In this document: one piece after another, positions 26,870-36,176 of the stretch
How the letters are laid out: every line of letters begins with the position of its first letter
Position numbering within the stretch: position 1 is the first letter of the stretch
Assembly (NCBI GenBank): GCA_019704295.1
Contig: AP024596.1
Coordinates: forward strand, 434,001 to 498,000
Length of the DNA stretch: 64,000 bases
Source: Sulfolobales archaeon HS-7
GTDB lineage: Archaea > Thermoproteota > Thermoprotei_A > Sulfolobales > Sulfolobaceae
Direction: 5' to 3'
Translations under genes and position numbers: made by a program
Notes under the pieces: model-generated
Seen by the model: only the letters and a program-made list of their open reading frames with translations
Told to the model about the DNA's origin: nothing
The model's database searches: none

Positions 26870-27814
26870 TAATTAACATAAAGATAGCCCGTTACTATAC
26901 CTTTTAAACTCTTAAGAAATTTCCTGAAATTTCGATTTAACCCGGTCATAAAGAGTGAATGCGTCAGCCGCTCAGCAAAGATGGTGGAGGGGGTGAAAAG
27001 TCGTTGTCAACATTTTCGAATAAACAGTAAAGTTAAATGCTTCATACATTAAAAATATTTTATAATTCTTATCACTAAATGTAAATAAGCTTTCACGAAA
27101 GGTAACAGGACACAAAATATGCGGGTTTCTTCATATCTATGAGTAGGTGTGGGTTGGGGTTATTAACCAAAGGGACGGAAAAGGTTAACCCAGCAAACAC
27201 CGTGACTTTAATGAAGTCTAGGGTTGAAAGTTGAGATGAAATCTTATTAAAGCCGAAACGACTAATGTTAGTGATAGATGAGCACTTAAATCTTTCTTCA
27301 AATTACTTAAGCAACGTTACGCTTCCTTGTAATCTAGAGTGAGGATCAAGTTTCTCCACCTGGGTAATAGTTCCTTGAGCTAGACGATTCTAAAGGAGAT
27401 AAAGGGAGATATGTTGATCTTTAGAGTCTAGGGAGATATAGCGAAGCCCAGATCGATCAAGCGCTTAATGATACTGAGGAAGGGGAAACTAACAATATCT
27501 CATACTTCTCCTGTCTCTATCGACCTGAAGGTTATCTGTAACCGAAGCCCTATTTCTCAAGTTGGGTATCTCTAAACCATTGGACTACTTACCAATTGAG
27601 GGACGTATTTCAGAATAAGATTGGAAACTATTGACTCCTTCCAAGGTAATTCTCACTATCTCAGGGGGTAGAGCTTCACGCTTAAGGAAATCAACGACAT
27701 CCACCCGACTCAAGTCCGTATTACAGAGACTTATCATCGTGTTTTATAAGGTGAAATCGGATACTCGACCTACATATAAGGAGAATTTTAAACCACGGAC
27801 AGGAAAGGTATTGT
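26870..27814. other. gene-free stretch with decayed transposase-like sequence and the MFS promoter
   Basis: Nearly 950 bases. From about 27430 to 27780 one can read interrupted coding-like pieces on the plus strand (for example RSIKRLMILRKGKLTISHTS, and later GGRASRLRK), broken by stops and frame changes, so this is probably a transposase relic. A TATA box (ATTTTAAAC, ~27785-27793) lies about 26 nt before the ATG at 27815. Confidence 0.4.
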
Positions 27815-29092
27815 ATGGGATATTTTGATGATTTACCTTGGACAACCAGAGTAAGGACATTCCTCATTGCCTCCTCAGGAATTTTACTAGATGGATACGA
27901 CCTTTCAACGATCTCGTTTGCTCTTCTCTTAATCAGGGGAGAACTTCATCTAACAACTTTAGAATATAGTTTGTCAACGGCGTCGTCCCTATTCGGTATG
28001 ATAATAGGTTCGATAATAATGGGGTGGCTCTCAGATAAGGCCGGAAGGAAAACCCTTTTAGGCATAGACCTTCTGTTTTTCCTAATATTCGGCACACTCT
28101 CTGCACTATCAACGAATTTTGCGGAACTGTTCACGTTTAGGCTATTACTTGGAGTAGGAATAGGTGCGGATTACCCAATAAGTTCTTCCCTGATGGCAGA
28201 AGTCGCCTCCTCGCAAAGTAGAGGAAAATATCTTATCGGTTCTGTCGCAATGTATTGGATAGGTACGGGGCTTGCAGCAGGATTGACTGCGTCCTTACTT
28301 TACCTCGGACCGTATTTCTGGAGATATGTCTTCCTGATTGGCGGTCTATTAGCTATCCCCATAGTTTTAGCTAGATTAACAATTTCAGAATCTCCAAGGT
28401 GGATGGTAATGGCAGGAAAACTTGCTGGAAATAACGTACCAACTAGAGAGGAGGAAACTGTAGGGTTAACCTCATTTAAAGGTTTATTCTCTTCTAAAGT
28501 TATAAAAATTACAACTTATGTACTTGCAGCGTGGTTTCTATTCGACGTAGCATCGTATGGAATCGGGCTTTACTACCCTCTTCTCCTTAGTGACTTTGGT
28601 TTCAAGACGCTGTACTCTGTGGCCATTGCCAACGTATTCATAGCCGTAGCCGCTATTGGAGGTTATCTGCTTGCTCTTCCCCTGATTGATACGTTAGGCA
28701 GGAAAGGAATGTTATTGGCCGGGTTTGGAGGTATGGCGTTTATCTTATTCTTTGGAGCAATAACAAGAGCAACTGGTTATTCGCTCCTAGCAACCTTTAT
28801 GAGTTTTGCAGCAATAGAACAGTGGGCCGGAGCGATAACATTATTCTATCCCACTGAGGTCTTTCCGACAAGTGTGAGGGCATCAGGACAAGGTCTTGCT
28901 ACTGCAGTAAGCAGAGTAGGAGCAGTAATAGGCGTTTTCGTTTTCCCCTACGTTACAACTATTATGGGATTATCTAGATCGCTAATCATGTTTGGAATAT
29001 TCTCTTTAGTCGGGCTTATATTAACGGCATTTTTAGCAAAGGAAACCAAAAAGAAAGCGTTAGAGGAGATATCCAAAAAAATTATATCTTAA
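27815..29092 (+). CDS. MFS transporter, sugar/aromatic-acid (AAHS/SP) type
   Basis: Proton-coupled symporter of 425 residues. It has the full MFS loop GWLSDKAGRKTLLGID between helices 2 and 3, the RLLLGVGIGADYPISSSLMAE segment in helices 4-5, and PESPRW-like ISESPRWMVMAG before the central loop, all typical of sugar or aromatic acid transporters. Helix 7 begins after ~215. Predicted leaderless ATG. Its end overlaps the convergent DUF929 gene by 4 bases. Substrate cannot be assigned. Confidence 0.88.
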   Translation: MGYFDDLPWTTRVRTFLIASSGILLDGYDLSTISFALLLIRGELHLTTLEYSLSTASSLFGMIIGSIIMGWLSDKAGRKTLLGIDLLFFLIFGTLSALSTNFAELFTFRLLLGVGIGADYPISSSLMAEVASSQSRGKYLIGSVAMYWIGTGLAAGLTASLLYLGPYFWRYVFLIGGLLAIPIVLARLTISESPRWMVMAGKLAGNNVPTREEETVGLTSFKGLFSSKVIKITTYVLAAWFLFDVASYGIGLYYPLLLSDFGFKTLYSVAIANVFIAVAAIGGYLLALPLIDTLGRKGMLLAGFGGMAFILFFGAITRATGYSLLATFMSFAAIEQWAGAITLFYPTEVFPTSVRASGQGLATAVSRVGAVIGVFVFPYVTTIMGLSRSLIMFGIFSLVGLILTAFLAKETKKKALEEISKKIIS

Positions 29093-29865
29093 TATATACA
29101 TTGAGATGCCAGTGGTCCTGCAGCATAAAGTATGTAACTTTCTATATAGTTAGATTCGTTGACTATTGCACTGAAACTATCGAGATGTGACATCACGTAT
29201 TGCGGAGTGTAACCCTCTAGTAGTTTAGGACTAACTAAGGCTCCCGTAAGTACGTAAGTGCCGTTAGGACCTGTGATTAAAAGTCCGAAGTTCAAATGCG
29301 GGGGCTTAACAACTAAAGCGCTTGCGTTATTGTAATTTATTAAGGGTACCTGCGTTTCATATTTGATCATTAGGGCTGCTATATTCTGGGGAAGTTGAGC
29401 GTAGAGGACCTGTTCACCAACAGGGATTAGCTGATTAACAGGGATCGGTTGACCTGAAGGGGTTGCGTTAAGATATTCATTATATGTGTACACTACTTCA
29501 TATTCGACCACACCGGAGGGTTTAAATCCAGTAAATATTAGACCCGGTACGTTTGAAGCCGCCTTATCGAAAGGATCAGAGTAGTGTTCGTAATATGATA
29601 AGTTTCCGTAATGGAATAACACGTTATATATAACCCAAGAAGCCGCCGCTCCCACCGGGCATCCGATCCATGACTGTTCAACTATCAGGATCTTTCCTTT
29701 GGGAGCGTAATCTACGTTACTTATTTTTACGAACTTTCCGTATGGTATGGCCTGACTCTTACCTATAATGTATTTATAACCCACAAAATAAAATGCTAGC
29801 ACACCCGCTATTATTACAATTATTAGTCCTATGGTCACTAATTTATTCATTATTACTTTTTTCAT
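29089..29865 (-). CDS. DUF929 family membrane-anchored thioredoxin-like protein
   Basis: Sulfolobales-specific DUF929 protein of 258 residues. One N-terminal helix (LVTIGLIIVIIAGVLAFYFVGY) anchors it, and the rest should face outward. The family resembles a thioredoxin fold with a CPYC-type pair after the first strand; here the site reads WIGCPVGAA, with a single cysteine, so a dithiol exchange is unlikely. A lone second Cys lies at the extreme C-terminus (ASQCIY). Role unknown, perhaps in extracytoplasmic redox or copper handling. Convergent with the MFS gene. Confidence 0.75.
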   Translation of the reverse strand: MKKVIMNKLVTIGLIIVIIAGVLAFYFVGYKYIIGKSQAIPYGKFVKISNVDYAPKGKILIVEQSWIGCPVGAAASWVIYNVLFHYGNLSYYEHYSDPFDKAASNVPGLIFTGFKPSGVVEYEVVYTYNEYLNATPSGQPIPVNQLIPVGEQVLYAQLPQNIAALMIKYETQVPLINYNNASALVVKPPHLNFGLLITGPNGTYVLTGALVSPKLLEGYTPQYVMSHLDSFSAIVNESNYIESYILYAAGPLASQCIY

Positions 29866-29990
29866 ACAATAGTTTATAAAAGTAATGTTGAATTATAAGC
29901 TCATTCAACTAGATCTACGCCTTTTAAATATGTAGTCCTATAAGCTTATTATAAGAAAAAATTTTAGGTAAGTAAGGATCACTTCTTTTC

Positions 29991-30461
29991 ATGACAAAGG
30001 TAGGAGATAAGTTACCAAATGTAACGTTAATAAACCAGGACTTAAAGTCAGTAAATCTAGGAGAATTGAAAGGAAAGGTAACAGTTTTGGCGTTCTTCCC
30101 AGCAGCTTTCACTTCCGTATGTACTAAGGAAATGTGCACATTTAGAGATAATCTCTCAAAGTTCAATAACCTAAACGCAACTGTTTTCGGTATTTCAGTT
30201 GACCCGCCATTTAGCAATAAGGCCTTTAAGGAAGCGAATAAGCTTAACTTCGACCTTCTTAGCGACTTCAACAGGGAAGCTGTTAGGGCTTTTGAAATAG
30301 AGACTGAGTTACCCGTATTAAAAGGCTACAAGCTTGCAAAGCGTTCAGTGTTCGTTGCAGATAAGGAAGGAGTAATAAGATACGTATGGGTATCCGAAGA
30401 TGCCGGAAAGGAACCTAACTACTCTGAAATTGAGGAAGTTGTTAAAAAATTAAATAGTTGA
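29991..30461 (+). CDS. peroxiredoxin (Bcp/AhpC-TSA type)
   Basis: Thiol peroxidase that reduces hydrogen peroxide and organic peroxides. The active-site segment is FFPAAFTSVCTKEMC, with peroxidatic Cys 44 and a second Cys 49 five residues on, as in atypical 2-Cys Bcp proteins of Sulfolobus. Later Arg in AKRSVFVAD fits the conserved catalytic arginine. Length 156 is standard. The ATG at 29991 is followed by the family start VGDKLPNVTL. The SelW-like gene ends 5 bases away on the other strand. Confidence 0.92.
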   Translation: MTKVGDKLPNVTLINQDLKSVNLGELKGKVTVLAFFPAAFTSVCTKEMCTFRDNLSKFNNLNATVFGISVDPPFSNKAFKEANKLNFDLLSDFNREAVRAFEIETELPVLKGYKLAKRSVFVADKEGVIRYVWVSEDAGKEPNYSEIEEVVKKLNS

Positions 30462-30465
30462 CTTT

Positions 30466-30711
30466 TTACGCAGTAACATGCAGCTTATCCGTTAACCTAT
30501 CTAAAATTTCCTTATTTTCAGGAAGCCTTTTCTCTTTATATCTAGAGAATACCATTTCCTCATCAAAGTATACGTCAAATATACCGTTAGTCCCTGCCTC
30601 CAATGTAACTTTGACTCCATTTAGGCCATATAACTTTAATATCTCATTTGCGAGGGAAGTAGCCCTATCTGTATATCCACAAGGTTTACAAAACACGATT
30701 CGAACATTCAT
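30466..30711 (-). CDS. SelT/SelW/SelH (Rdx) family small redox protein
   Basis: Thioredoxin-like protein of 81 residues with an N-terminal CxxC (FCKPCGY, Cys 8 and 11) after the first strand, then helix and the GIFDVYFDEEMVFSRYKEKRLPE segment that is characteristic of Rdx proteins. Acts in thiol redox; the partner is unknown. It is convergent with the peroxiredoxin gene, 4 bases apart, which suggests shared oxidative-stress context but not one operon. Confidence 0.85.
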   Translation of the reverse strand: MNVRIVFCKPCGYTDRATSLANEILKLYGLNGVKVTLEAGTNGIFDVYFDEEMVFSRYKEKRLPENKEILDRLTDKLHVTA

Positions 30712-31116
30712 AGAAAACTATACTCAATTATAACTATTAAAATTACCTAGTAGAGATAGTCTACTAAATTTTTACGTAAATGTTAGTCGTTTTTGATTGC
30801 CCTTAACCAGAATAACGTAATTAAGAAAGCTGAGGATATGGTTCTATAGCCGGTTAGCGCAACTAATGGATCTGTATCCGTAATGCTTTACATTGTTAGA
30901 AAATTTTAGAAAAGCCTCCTACCATACGCTAAAATAAGCTAGACTTGTCCTTATTATGCAAAGATATCTTTTCCTGCATCTGTTTACCATGCAGAAGGAA
31001 GAACGAAGAAAGTGTATAACGAGAGTAAGCTAATCATAACGTATATATTTTCATTACAATTTGCAATCTATCATAGCAATCATTAGCTTTTTAACTGTTA
31101 ACTAGCTTATGATCTT
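30712..31116. other. gene-free stretch, upstream region of the MFS-MarR unit
   Basis: Contains inverted copies of AAGCTAAT (around 31027-31034 and the complement at 31082-31090) and a TTAACTGTTAAC motif at 31090-31101, close to the start at 31117. These are candidates for binding by the MarR protein encoded downstream. Otherwise AT-rich spacer. Confidence 0.3.
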
Positions 31117-32793
31117 ATGCAATACAAGTGGATTGCTCTAACTAATACTACTTTAGGAGTTCTGATGGGAGCGATGAATGGTACAATATTGCTTATCTCC
31201 CTGCCAGCCATCTTTAGAGGAATCGGAATAAATCCTTTCAATTCCTTTCAATATCTGCTCTGGGTTCTATTCGGATATAATATAGCCACAGCTACCCTTC
31301 TCGTGACTTTCGGAAGGATATCTGATATGTTTGGACGCGTTAGACTCTACAACCTCGGTTTTCTAATATTCACCATAGGTTCCATCCTCTTATTTCTAAC
31401 TCCAGGTAAGGGAAATGAAGCAGCACTAGAGATAATATTCTTTAGATTAGTCCAGGGTGTAGGCGCTGCATTCCTGATGGCTAATAGCGCTGCGATAATA
31501 ACAGACGCTTTTGGACCGCAAGAAAGGGGAAAAGCATTGGGTTTAAATCAGGTAGCAGCACTTGCAGGTTCGCTGTTAGGATTGATCCTCGGCGGGATAC
31601 TTGCCGTATTGAACTGGAGATACGTTTTCCTAGTTAGCGTTCCCTTCGGAATTGCAGGAACGATATGGTCGTACACTAAACTTAGGGAAATGGGAAAGAT
31701 AACCTCTGGTCAAAAAATAGATTACCTAGGGAACCTTCTTTTCGGCGCTGGGTTGATATTCATCTTGATAGGAGTGACTTATGGATTACTTCCTTACGGA
31801 AATTCATCAATGGGTTGGGGAGATCCCTGGGTTATAACCTCTATCGCTGCAGGATTAGCTATGCTTGTCGTATTCCCATTCGTGGAGAAGAAGGTTAAAT
31901 ATCCGATGTTCCGTTTAGAACTTTTTAAATTGAGACCCTTCGCCATGGGAAGTATAGCAACACTTCTTAGCGCGATAGCTTTTGGTGGAGTGCAGATTAT
32001 CCTTATAATATTACTCCAGGGAATATGGCTACCTCTTCATGGTTACAGTTACTCCTCAACTCCTTTCTGGGCGGGGGTCTATATGATTCCGCTAAGCCTA
32101 GGGTTTGTAACGTTGGGACCAATTAGTGGAAGACTCTCCGATAAGTATGGTTCCAGACTGCTGTCAACACTGGGTATGATAGTAGTTGCGATATCATTTC
32201 TCGCTTTATTAACCCTCCCATATAACTTCAATTATGCCGATTTCGCCGTAATCATATATGTGATGGGATTAGGTAACGGACTATTCATAGCACCGAATAC
32301 GGCATCTATCATGAATTCGGTGCCTCCTGAACACAGGGGTTCAGCCTCGGGTATGAGGAGCACTTTTCAGAACGTTGGTCAGACGACAAGTATAGCAATT
32401 TTCTTTTCCATAGTTATCTACTATCTTGGATTAGGATTAAGTAGCGCGTTTAATACCGCTCTCGCCTCATCGCCTGCATTAGCTCACGCTTTCTCATCTA
32501 TACCCCCTACTGGTGCTCTATTTGCAGCTTTCCTGGGATATGATCCTGTTAAAACCGTGCTAGGGTCATTGCCTCCATCTATAGCTTCATCAATAAACCC
32601 ATCTATACTAAATACGATAACCCAAAGGACGTGGTTTCCCACAACAATAGCTCCACCATTTATGAGAGCACTAGATATAGCCTTCATTATATCAGCAATA
32701 ATTTCAATAGGGGCCGCAATATCATCATATTTAAGAGGTAAGCAATTCATTTACGAGCGTGACGTAATTGGAGAAGTACAGAGAACAGGTTGA
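31117..32793 (+). CDS. MFS multidrug exporter, DHA2 (EmrB/QacA) family
   Basis: Drug:H+ antiporter of 558 residues with 14 predicted helices. Motif [15 protein letters not shown] follows helix 2, motif C-like segment ([20 protein letters not shown]) is in helix 5, and the second half repeats [12 protein letters not shown]. The central region [20 protein letters not shown] is typical of DHA2. The MarR gene overlaps its end by 26 bases, so exporter and regulator form one transcript and the regulator likely controls its own operon. Confidence 0.9.
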   Translation: MQYKWIALTNTTLGVLMGAMNGTILLISLPAIFRGIGINPFNSFQYLLWVLFGYNIATATLLVTFGRISDMFGRVRLYNLGFLIFTIGSILLFLTPGKGNEAALEIIFFRLVQGVGAAFLMANSAAIITDAFGPQERGKALGLNQVAALAGSLLGLILGGILAVLNWRYVFLVSVPFGIAGTIWSYTKLREMGKITSGQKIDYLGNLLFGAGLIFILIGVTYGLLPYGNSSMGWGDPWVITSIAAGLAMLVVFPFVEKKVKYPMFRLELFKLRPFAMGSIATLLSAIAFGGVQIILIILLQGIWLPLHGYSYSSTPFWAGVYMIPLSLGFVTLGPISGRLSDKYGSRLLSTLGMIVVAISFLALLTLPYNFNYADFAVIIYVMGLGNGLFIAPNTASIMNSVPPEHRGSASGMRSTFQNVGQTTSIAIFFSIVIYYLGLGLSSAFNTALASSPALAHAFSSIPPTGALFAAFLGYDPVKTVLGSLPPSIASSINPSILNTITQRTWFPTTIAPPFMRALDIAFIISAIISIGAAISSYLRGKQFIYERDVIGEVQRTG

Positions 32794-33187
32794 ATTATGG
32801 GAGGCTATAGTAAAGTTAGTCAGGGCTGTAAACAGGGATTTTGATAAAGGTCTTCAAAAAATTGGAATATCTTTTATGGAATTTAAGGTTCTAGATATAA
32901 TAAAAAAGGAGGGCTCTTTGCCTATGGTAAAGGTGGTCTCTGAAATGCTGATCACGAAACCAGGACTTACAAGCGTTGTGGATAAATTGGAGAGAAAAGG
33001 ATTAGTTAAACGGGAACGTTCTCTTCAAGATAGAAGAATAATAATGCTTAGATTGACTGAAGAGGGAGAGATAACTTGGAGAACCTCTGTAGAAATTTAT
33101 AAGACAATGGTCTCGGAAATCCTTCAGAAAATTTCTCCTAAAGAAATGAACACATTGCTAGAAATCATAAGGAGATTATCGAGCTAG
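32768..33187 (+). CDS. MarR family transcriptional regulator
   Basis: Winged-helix dimeric repressor of 139 residues. Helix-turn-helix and wing are visible: [28 protein letters not shown] then [19 protein letters not shown] (DRR wing motif), with helical dimerisation ends. TTG start at 32768, inside the exporter gene. It probably senses a small aromatic compound and releases the exporter promoter near 31090. Confidence 0.88.
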   Translation: MEKYREQVELWEAIVKLVRAVNRDFDKGLQKIGISFMEFKVLDIIKKEGSLPMVKVVSEMLITKPGLTSVVDKLERKGLVKRERSLQDRRIIMLRLTEEGEITWRTSVEIYKTMVSEILQKISPKEMNTLLEIIRRLSS

Positions 33188-33253
33188 CAAGCTTGGTTCG
33201 GATATGCACTACTCGTGATAGCTTACATTTCGTCCACGGGTTACTCACGCGTT

Positions 33254-33384
33254 CATTGTGAATTCAGTTTATTTAGAAAAATCAGATGAATTTAATTAGA
33301 TGTTATCTTATGGACTAGTAGGGATTCACACTCAACAGTTTCCTTTATTTAATCGAATCTTTGCCATTACTACAATTCGCAATG
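33254..33384. repeat. MITE-like repeat, copy 2
   Basis: About 131 bp with inverted ends CATTGTGAATTCAG (33254-33267) and, on the complement, CATTGCGAATTGTAG (33384-33370). Aligns with 13263-13390 through the shared left block AATTCAGTTTATTT and the internal GGATTCAC...TTTATT block. No open frame. Confidence 0.6.
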
Positions 33385-33437
33385 GAAACCTGAATCACCT
33401 ACACATGGTTTTAAAAATATAAAAAAGCTTTTAGTTA

Positions 33438-34154
33438 CTAAGCTTGAGCCTTATTTTCTTCTTCGATAGCCCAAGGAAACACTCTACCATTTAACAGGTC
33501 CTCTGACACTTCTTCCATGTCCTTAATAGTATCTACAGATCTCCAGTAGGCATCAAATTTAGTCCCCTTAATTTTTCCCTCCTTAGCTAGTTCAGGGAAG
33601 GTTACCTTCTCTAGATCGCCTTTATCTGGAAGGATGTCGAGTATTTGGGAACTCATAAGATAGATACCCGCATTTATCCAGTACTCCTTTAGGTACGGTT
33701 TTTCGTCGAACCTTATTACATCATTATTTTCATTGACGTAAACTATGCCGAATGGACTCTTTAGCGGAACTAAGGCTATGTTAACGGTTTCCCCATTAAG
33801 ACGAATGCGAGTAAGATCTACATTAGAAATTATATCTCCATTAAATAATAGGAAATCCTCACCAGTTAAGATATGACCGGCGTTTTTCACTGCTCCAGCC
33901 GTGCCTAAAGGTTCTTCTTCGATTGAGTAGACTATATTTACTCCAAACCTCTTCCCTCCCCCTAAATACTCTATTAATTTTTCCTTTTTGTATCCAGCTA
34001 AGATTACAATTGATGTTATTCCGAACCTCTTAAGCCACATTATCTGCCATTCGATTATTGCCTTTCCACCTAATTCTACTAAGGGTTTCGGTTTATCGTC
34101 AGTATAAGGACGAAGTCTCTTCCCAAACCCTCCTGCTAATATGACCGCTTTCAC
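33438..34154 (-). CDS. sugar-1-phosphate nucleotidyltransferase
   Basis: Forms an NDP-sugar from a sugar 1-phosphate and NTP. The signature is at the N-terminus (VILAGGFGKRLRPYTDDKPKPLVELGG, residues 4-30, split as LAGGxGxRLxP and KPKP), with LLFNGDIISNVDL for the metal site and EEPLGTAGAVKNAG for sugar and base. At 238 residues it has only the catalytic domain, without the beta-helix acyltransferase part. It probably feeds glycan synthesis; nothing in the neighbourhood fixes the sugar. Confidence 0.88.
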   Translation of the reverse strand: MKAVILAGGFGKRLRPYTDDKPKPLVELGGKAIIEWQIMWLKRFGITSIVILAGYKKEKLIEYLGGGKRFGVNIVYSIEEEPLGTAGAVKNAGHILTGEDFLLFNGDIISNVDLTRIRLNGETVNIALVPLKSPFGIVYVNENNDVIRFDEKPYLKEYWINAGIYLMSSQILDILPDKGDLEKVTFPELAKEGKIKGTKFDAYWRSVDTIKDMEEVSEDLLNGRVFPWAIEEENKAQA

Positions 34155-34393
34155 AGGAAATACTAATTTTTGAAGTAAATAATATAGCTATTCTAACTAT
34201 TAGTTTACAATGAGTAGGTCTTTAAGCTACTAACTTCGTAATAATTTTAAGGCGTCGATCTAGCACAGTTGTTACACTGGTGATTTCGTAAAGTCCTTTT
34301 CATTAAGAAAACGTTAAAACGATGAAATCTACCAAAAATACTAATGCGTTTTTCTAGAAGAATTTATTACTCTTTAATTATTCTACGTTAAAT

Positions 34394-34939
34394 ATGAACA
34401 GGAATAAAATTTCAGGATTATTACTATTTATCGGTATAGCTCAATTCTTATTACTAATGCTTCTTTCTGAGGTAATCTACCCAGGATATAGTATATCTCA
34501 TAATTACATAAGTGATTTAGGTGTTGGAAAAACCGCGTTGATATTTAATTCCTCTATAATTTTACTTGGGGTACTTCTCATAGCGTCTGGTGCTCTCTTT
34601 ACAACTTCAACAGTATTTAGGATTTTGATTATATTAACAGGGATTGGAGCTGCGGGGGTCGGTCTATTCCCAGAGACTACGGGAACGCCACATCTGATTT
34701 CGGCTTTATTAGCGTTTCTATTCAGTAGTCTAGCATCATTTGTAACTGTAAGAGTAAGTAGAACGCCCCTTAAGTACATTTATCCTATACTGGGCGGAAT
34801 GGGATTAGTGGCTTTGACTCTTTTCATATTAAAGGATTATTTAGGATTAGGACCTGGAGGGATGGAAAGATTCATAGTATATCCTAATATGTTATGGGCG
34901 CTAGGATTTGCCAATGAGATTGTAGAGATACAATCTTAG
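34394..34939 (+). CDS. DUF998 family membrane protein
   Basis: Six-helix membrane protein of 181 residues. The motif SHNYISDLGVG after the first helix and GLFPETTGTPHLISALLAF in the middle are hallmarks of DUF998. No function is established for the family. A TATA-like box (AATTTATTA, 34361-34369) about 28 nt upstream suggests a leaderless start. Confidence 0.8.
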   Translation: MNRNKISGLLLFIGIAQFLLLMLLSEVIYPGYSISHNYISDLGVGKTALIFNSSIILLGVLLIASGALFTTSTVFRILIILTGIGAAGVGLFPETTGTPHLISALLAFLFSSLASFVTVRVSRTPLKYIYPILGGMGLVALTLFILKDYLGLGPGGMERFIVYPNMLWALGFANEIVEIQS

Positions 34940-35945
34940 GAAAAGAATCCTCCCCGCCTCACGAAGGCTATGGTTACTCTGCGAGTGGCTTATCGTTCTT
35001 GACATTGATTCCGGGCTACATCTTCCATTTAATGGGATGTAGAGATTACGGAAAGCTATCCCATCTGAAAGCGTGTGTCTATCATTCGTATTATCGGAAG
35101 CGCACAGTATAAAAAGCCTTACGAGCCCAAGTAAGTCGAGGTTCCTCTCCTAATCATTGCGTTGGTTGAAAGAACCCACGCAATCTTAGTTAACATCATC
35201 CTCAAAATTCACCCGAAATGTCTAAATACTGAACCCCCCATAAAGATAAAGCATAAAGCTTCCTATTGTTTCACCTGTAATGTTGGGAGCGTTCTAATGC
35301 AGTCATCTTAATCGATATCGAGTCGTAAAAATATTAGTATAACGCAGAAATCCTCCTTTAACGGCTGTTCCAGTTGTTTCAGCTTGTAGACTTGAAAGCT
35401 TGAGGAACGATAGGGTTTAGAAACGACTTATGCGCGAGAGCCTCGTGATGGTGTCCAATGTGTAATAAATGTAATTTACTTTAAAAACTAAATTTGATAT
35501 AGGAATAACCTAACTTAGAATACTCAATCAGGACAATAATACAGGGGGATTACGAGAGATTAAACTTCCTTACTGACTCCTTAAGCTTAAAATATTCAGC
35601 GATACATTCTGCAAACTTTGGACTCATCATGCTGGAAACCCCTTTTTAGCCTTAACTCTTGAGGAATACGTGATTACTTGTGACCGGACTTAATAAACTT
35701 ATTTTACATTTTCCCTCTCCTCGTAATTAAGCGAATTTAATTCTAGACTGACGTGTTTCATAACTTTTTAGTTTATCTAGTTATTCTGTTAATTACACAT
35801 TGGACACTGTTACGAGAATTACACCACGACTAAGTATAGTGAGATTCATACAACAACAAACGCATAAACTACCCTACTGTCGAGAGTGCTCAGAGAGTGA
35901 GTCTCATACAAAGTTTTATATCGAGTGTACCGTTAATAGTATACT
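34940..35945. other. gene-free stretch holding dispersed repeat copy A
   Basis: About 1 kb. 34955-35180 is GC-richer, with pieces that look like decayed coding sequence (for example IPSESVCLSFVLSEAHSIKS on the plus strand, then a stop). 35464-35800 is repeat copy A. 35800-35945 contains the vapBC promoter. Confidence 0.4.
35464..35800 (+). repeat. ~337-bp dispersed repeat, copy A
   Basis: Aligns along its whole length with 59138-59472. Shared blocks in the same order include TTTACTTTAAAAACTAAATT (35475-35494), GAGATTAAAC, TAAGCTTAAAATAT, AATTAAGCG and ATAACTTTTTAGTTTA. The two ends are imperfect inverted repeats (both run inward to AAACTAAA), which fits a non-autonomous mobile element. No coding capacity. 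Confidence 0.65.
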
Positions 35946-35947
35946 AT
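35913..35947 (+). promoter_or_regulatory. vapBC promoter and palindromic operator
   Basis: TATA box GTTTTATAT (35913-35921) would start transcription near 35943, making the mRNA leaderless at the ATG 35946. A perfect 12-bp palindrome, ATAGTATACTAT (35936-35947), covers the start site. This is where a ribbon-helix-helix antitoxin dimer would repress its own operon. Confidence 0.6.
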
Positions 35948-36176
35948 GAGTGAAGTAATTTCGACAAGGCTAAAAAAAGAGGTCGTCAAAAAAATAGACG
36001 AGCTTGTATCTTTGGGCCTATTCAGGTCGAGAAACGAAGCATTGAATTTTATAATATCTCAAGGTTTAAAAGAAACTGAGAAGTGGGAAGAGTTGATGAG
36101 GAAGTCTAAGGAGTTGAATCTCCCATTACTTAATAAGAATCTAGATGATTTCTTAACGGAGAGAGATAGATATTGA
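35946..36176 (+). CDS. vapB: VapB-type antitoxin, ribbon-helix-helix (CopG/MetJ-like)
   Basis: DNA-binding antitoxin of 76 residues. The N-terminal ribbon (SEVISTRLKKEVVKKIDELV) followed by LFRSRNEALNFIISQGLKE is a ribbon-helix-helix domain, and the acidic/hydrophobic C-terminus (NKNLDDFLTERDRY) is the toxin-binding tail. Its stop codon overlaps the TTG start of the PIN toxin (TTGA), giving coupled translation. A palindrome sits on its start. Confidence 0.9.
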   Translation: MSEVISTRLKKEVVKKIDELVSLGLFRSRNEALNFIISQGLKETEKWEELMRKSKELNLPLLNKNLDDFLTERDRY

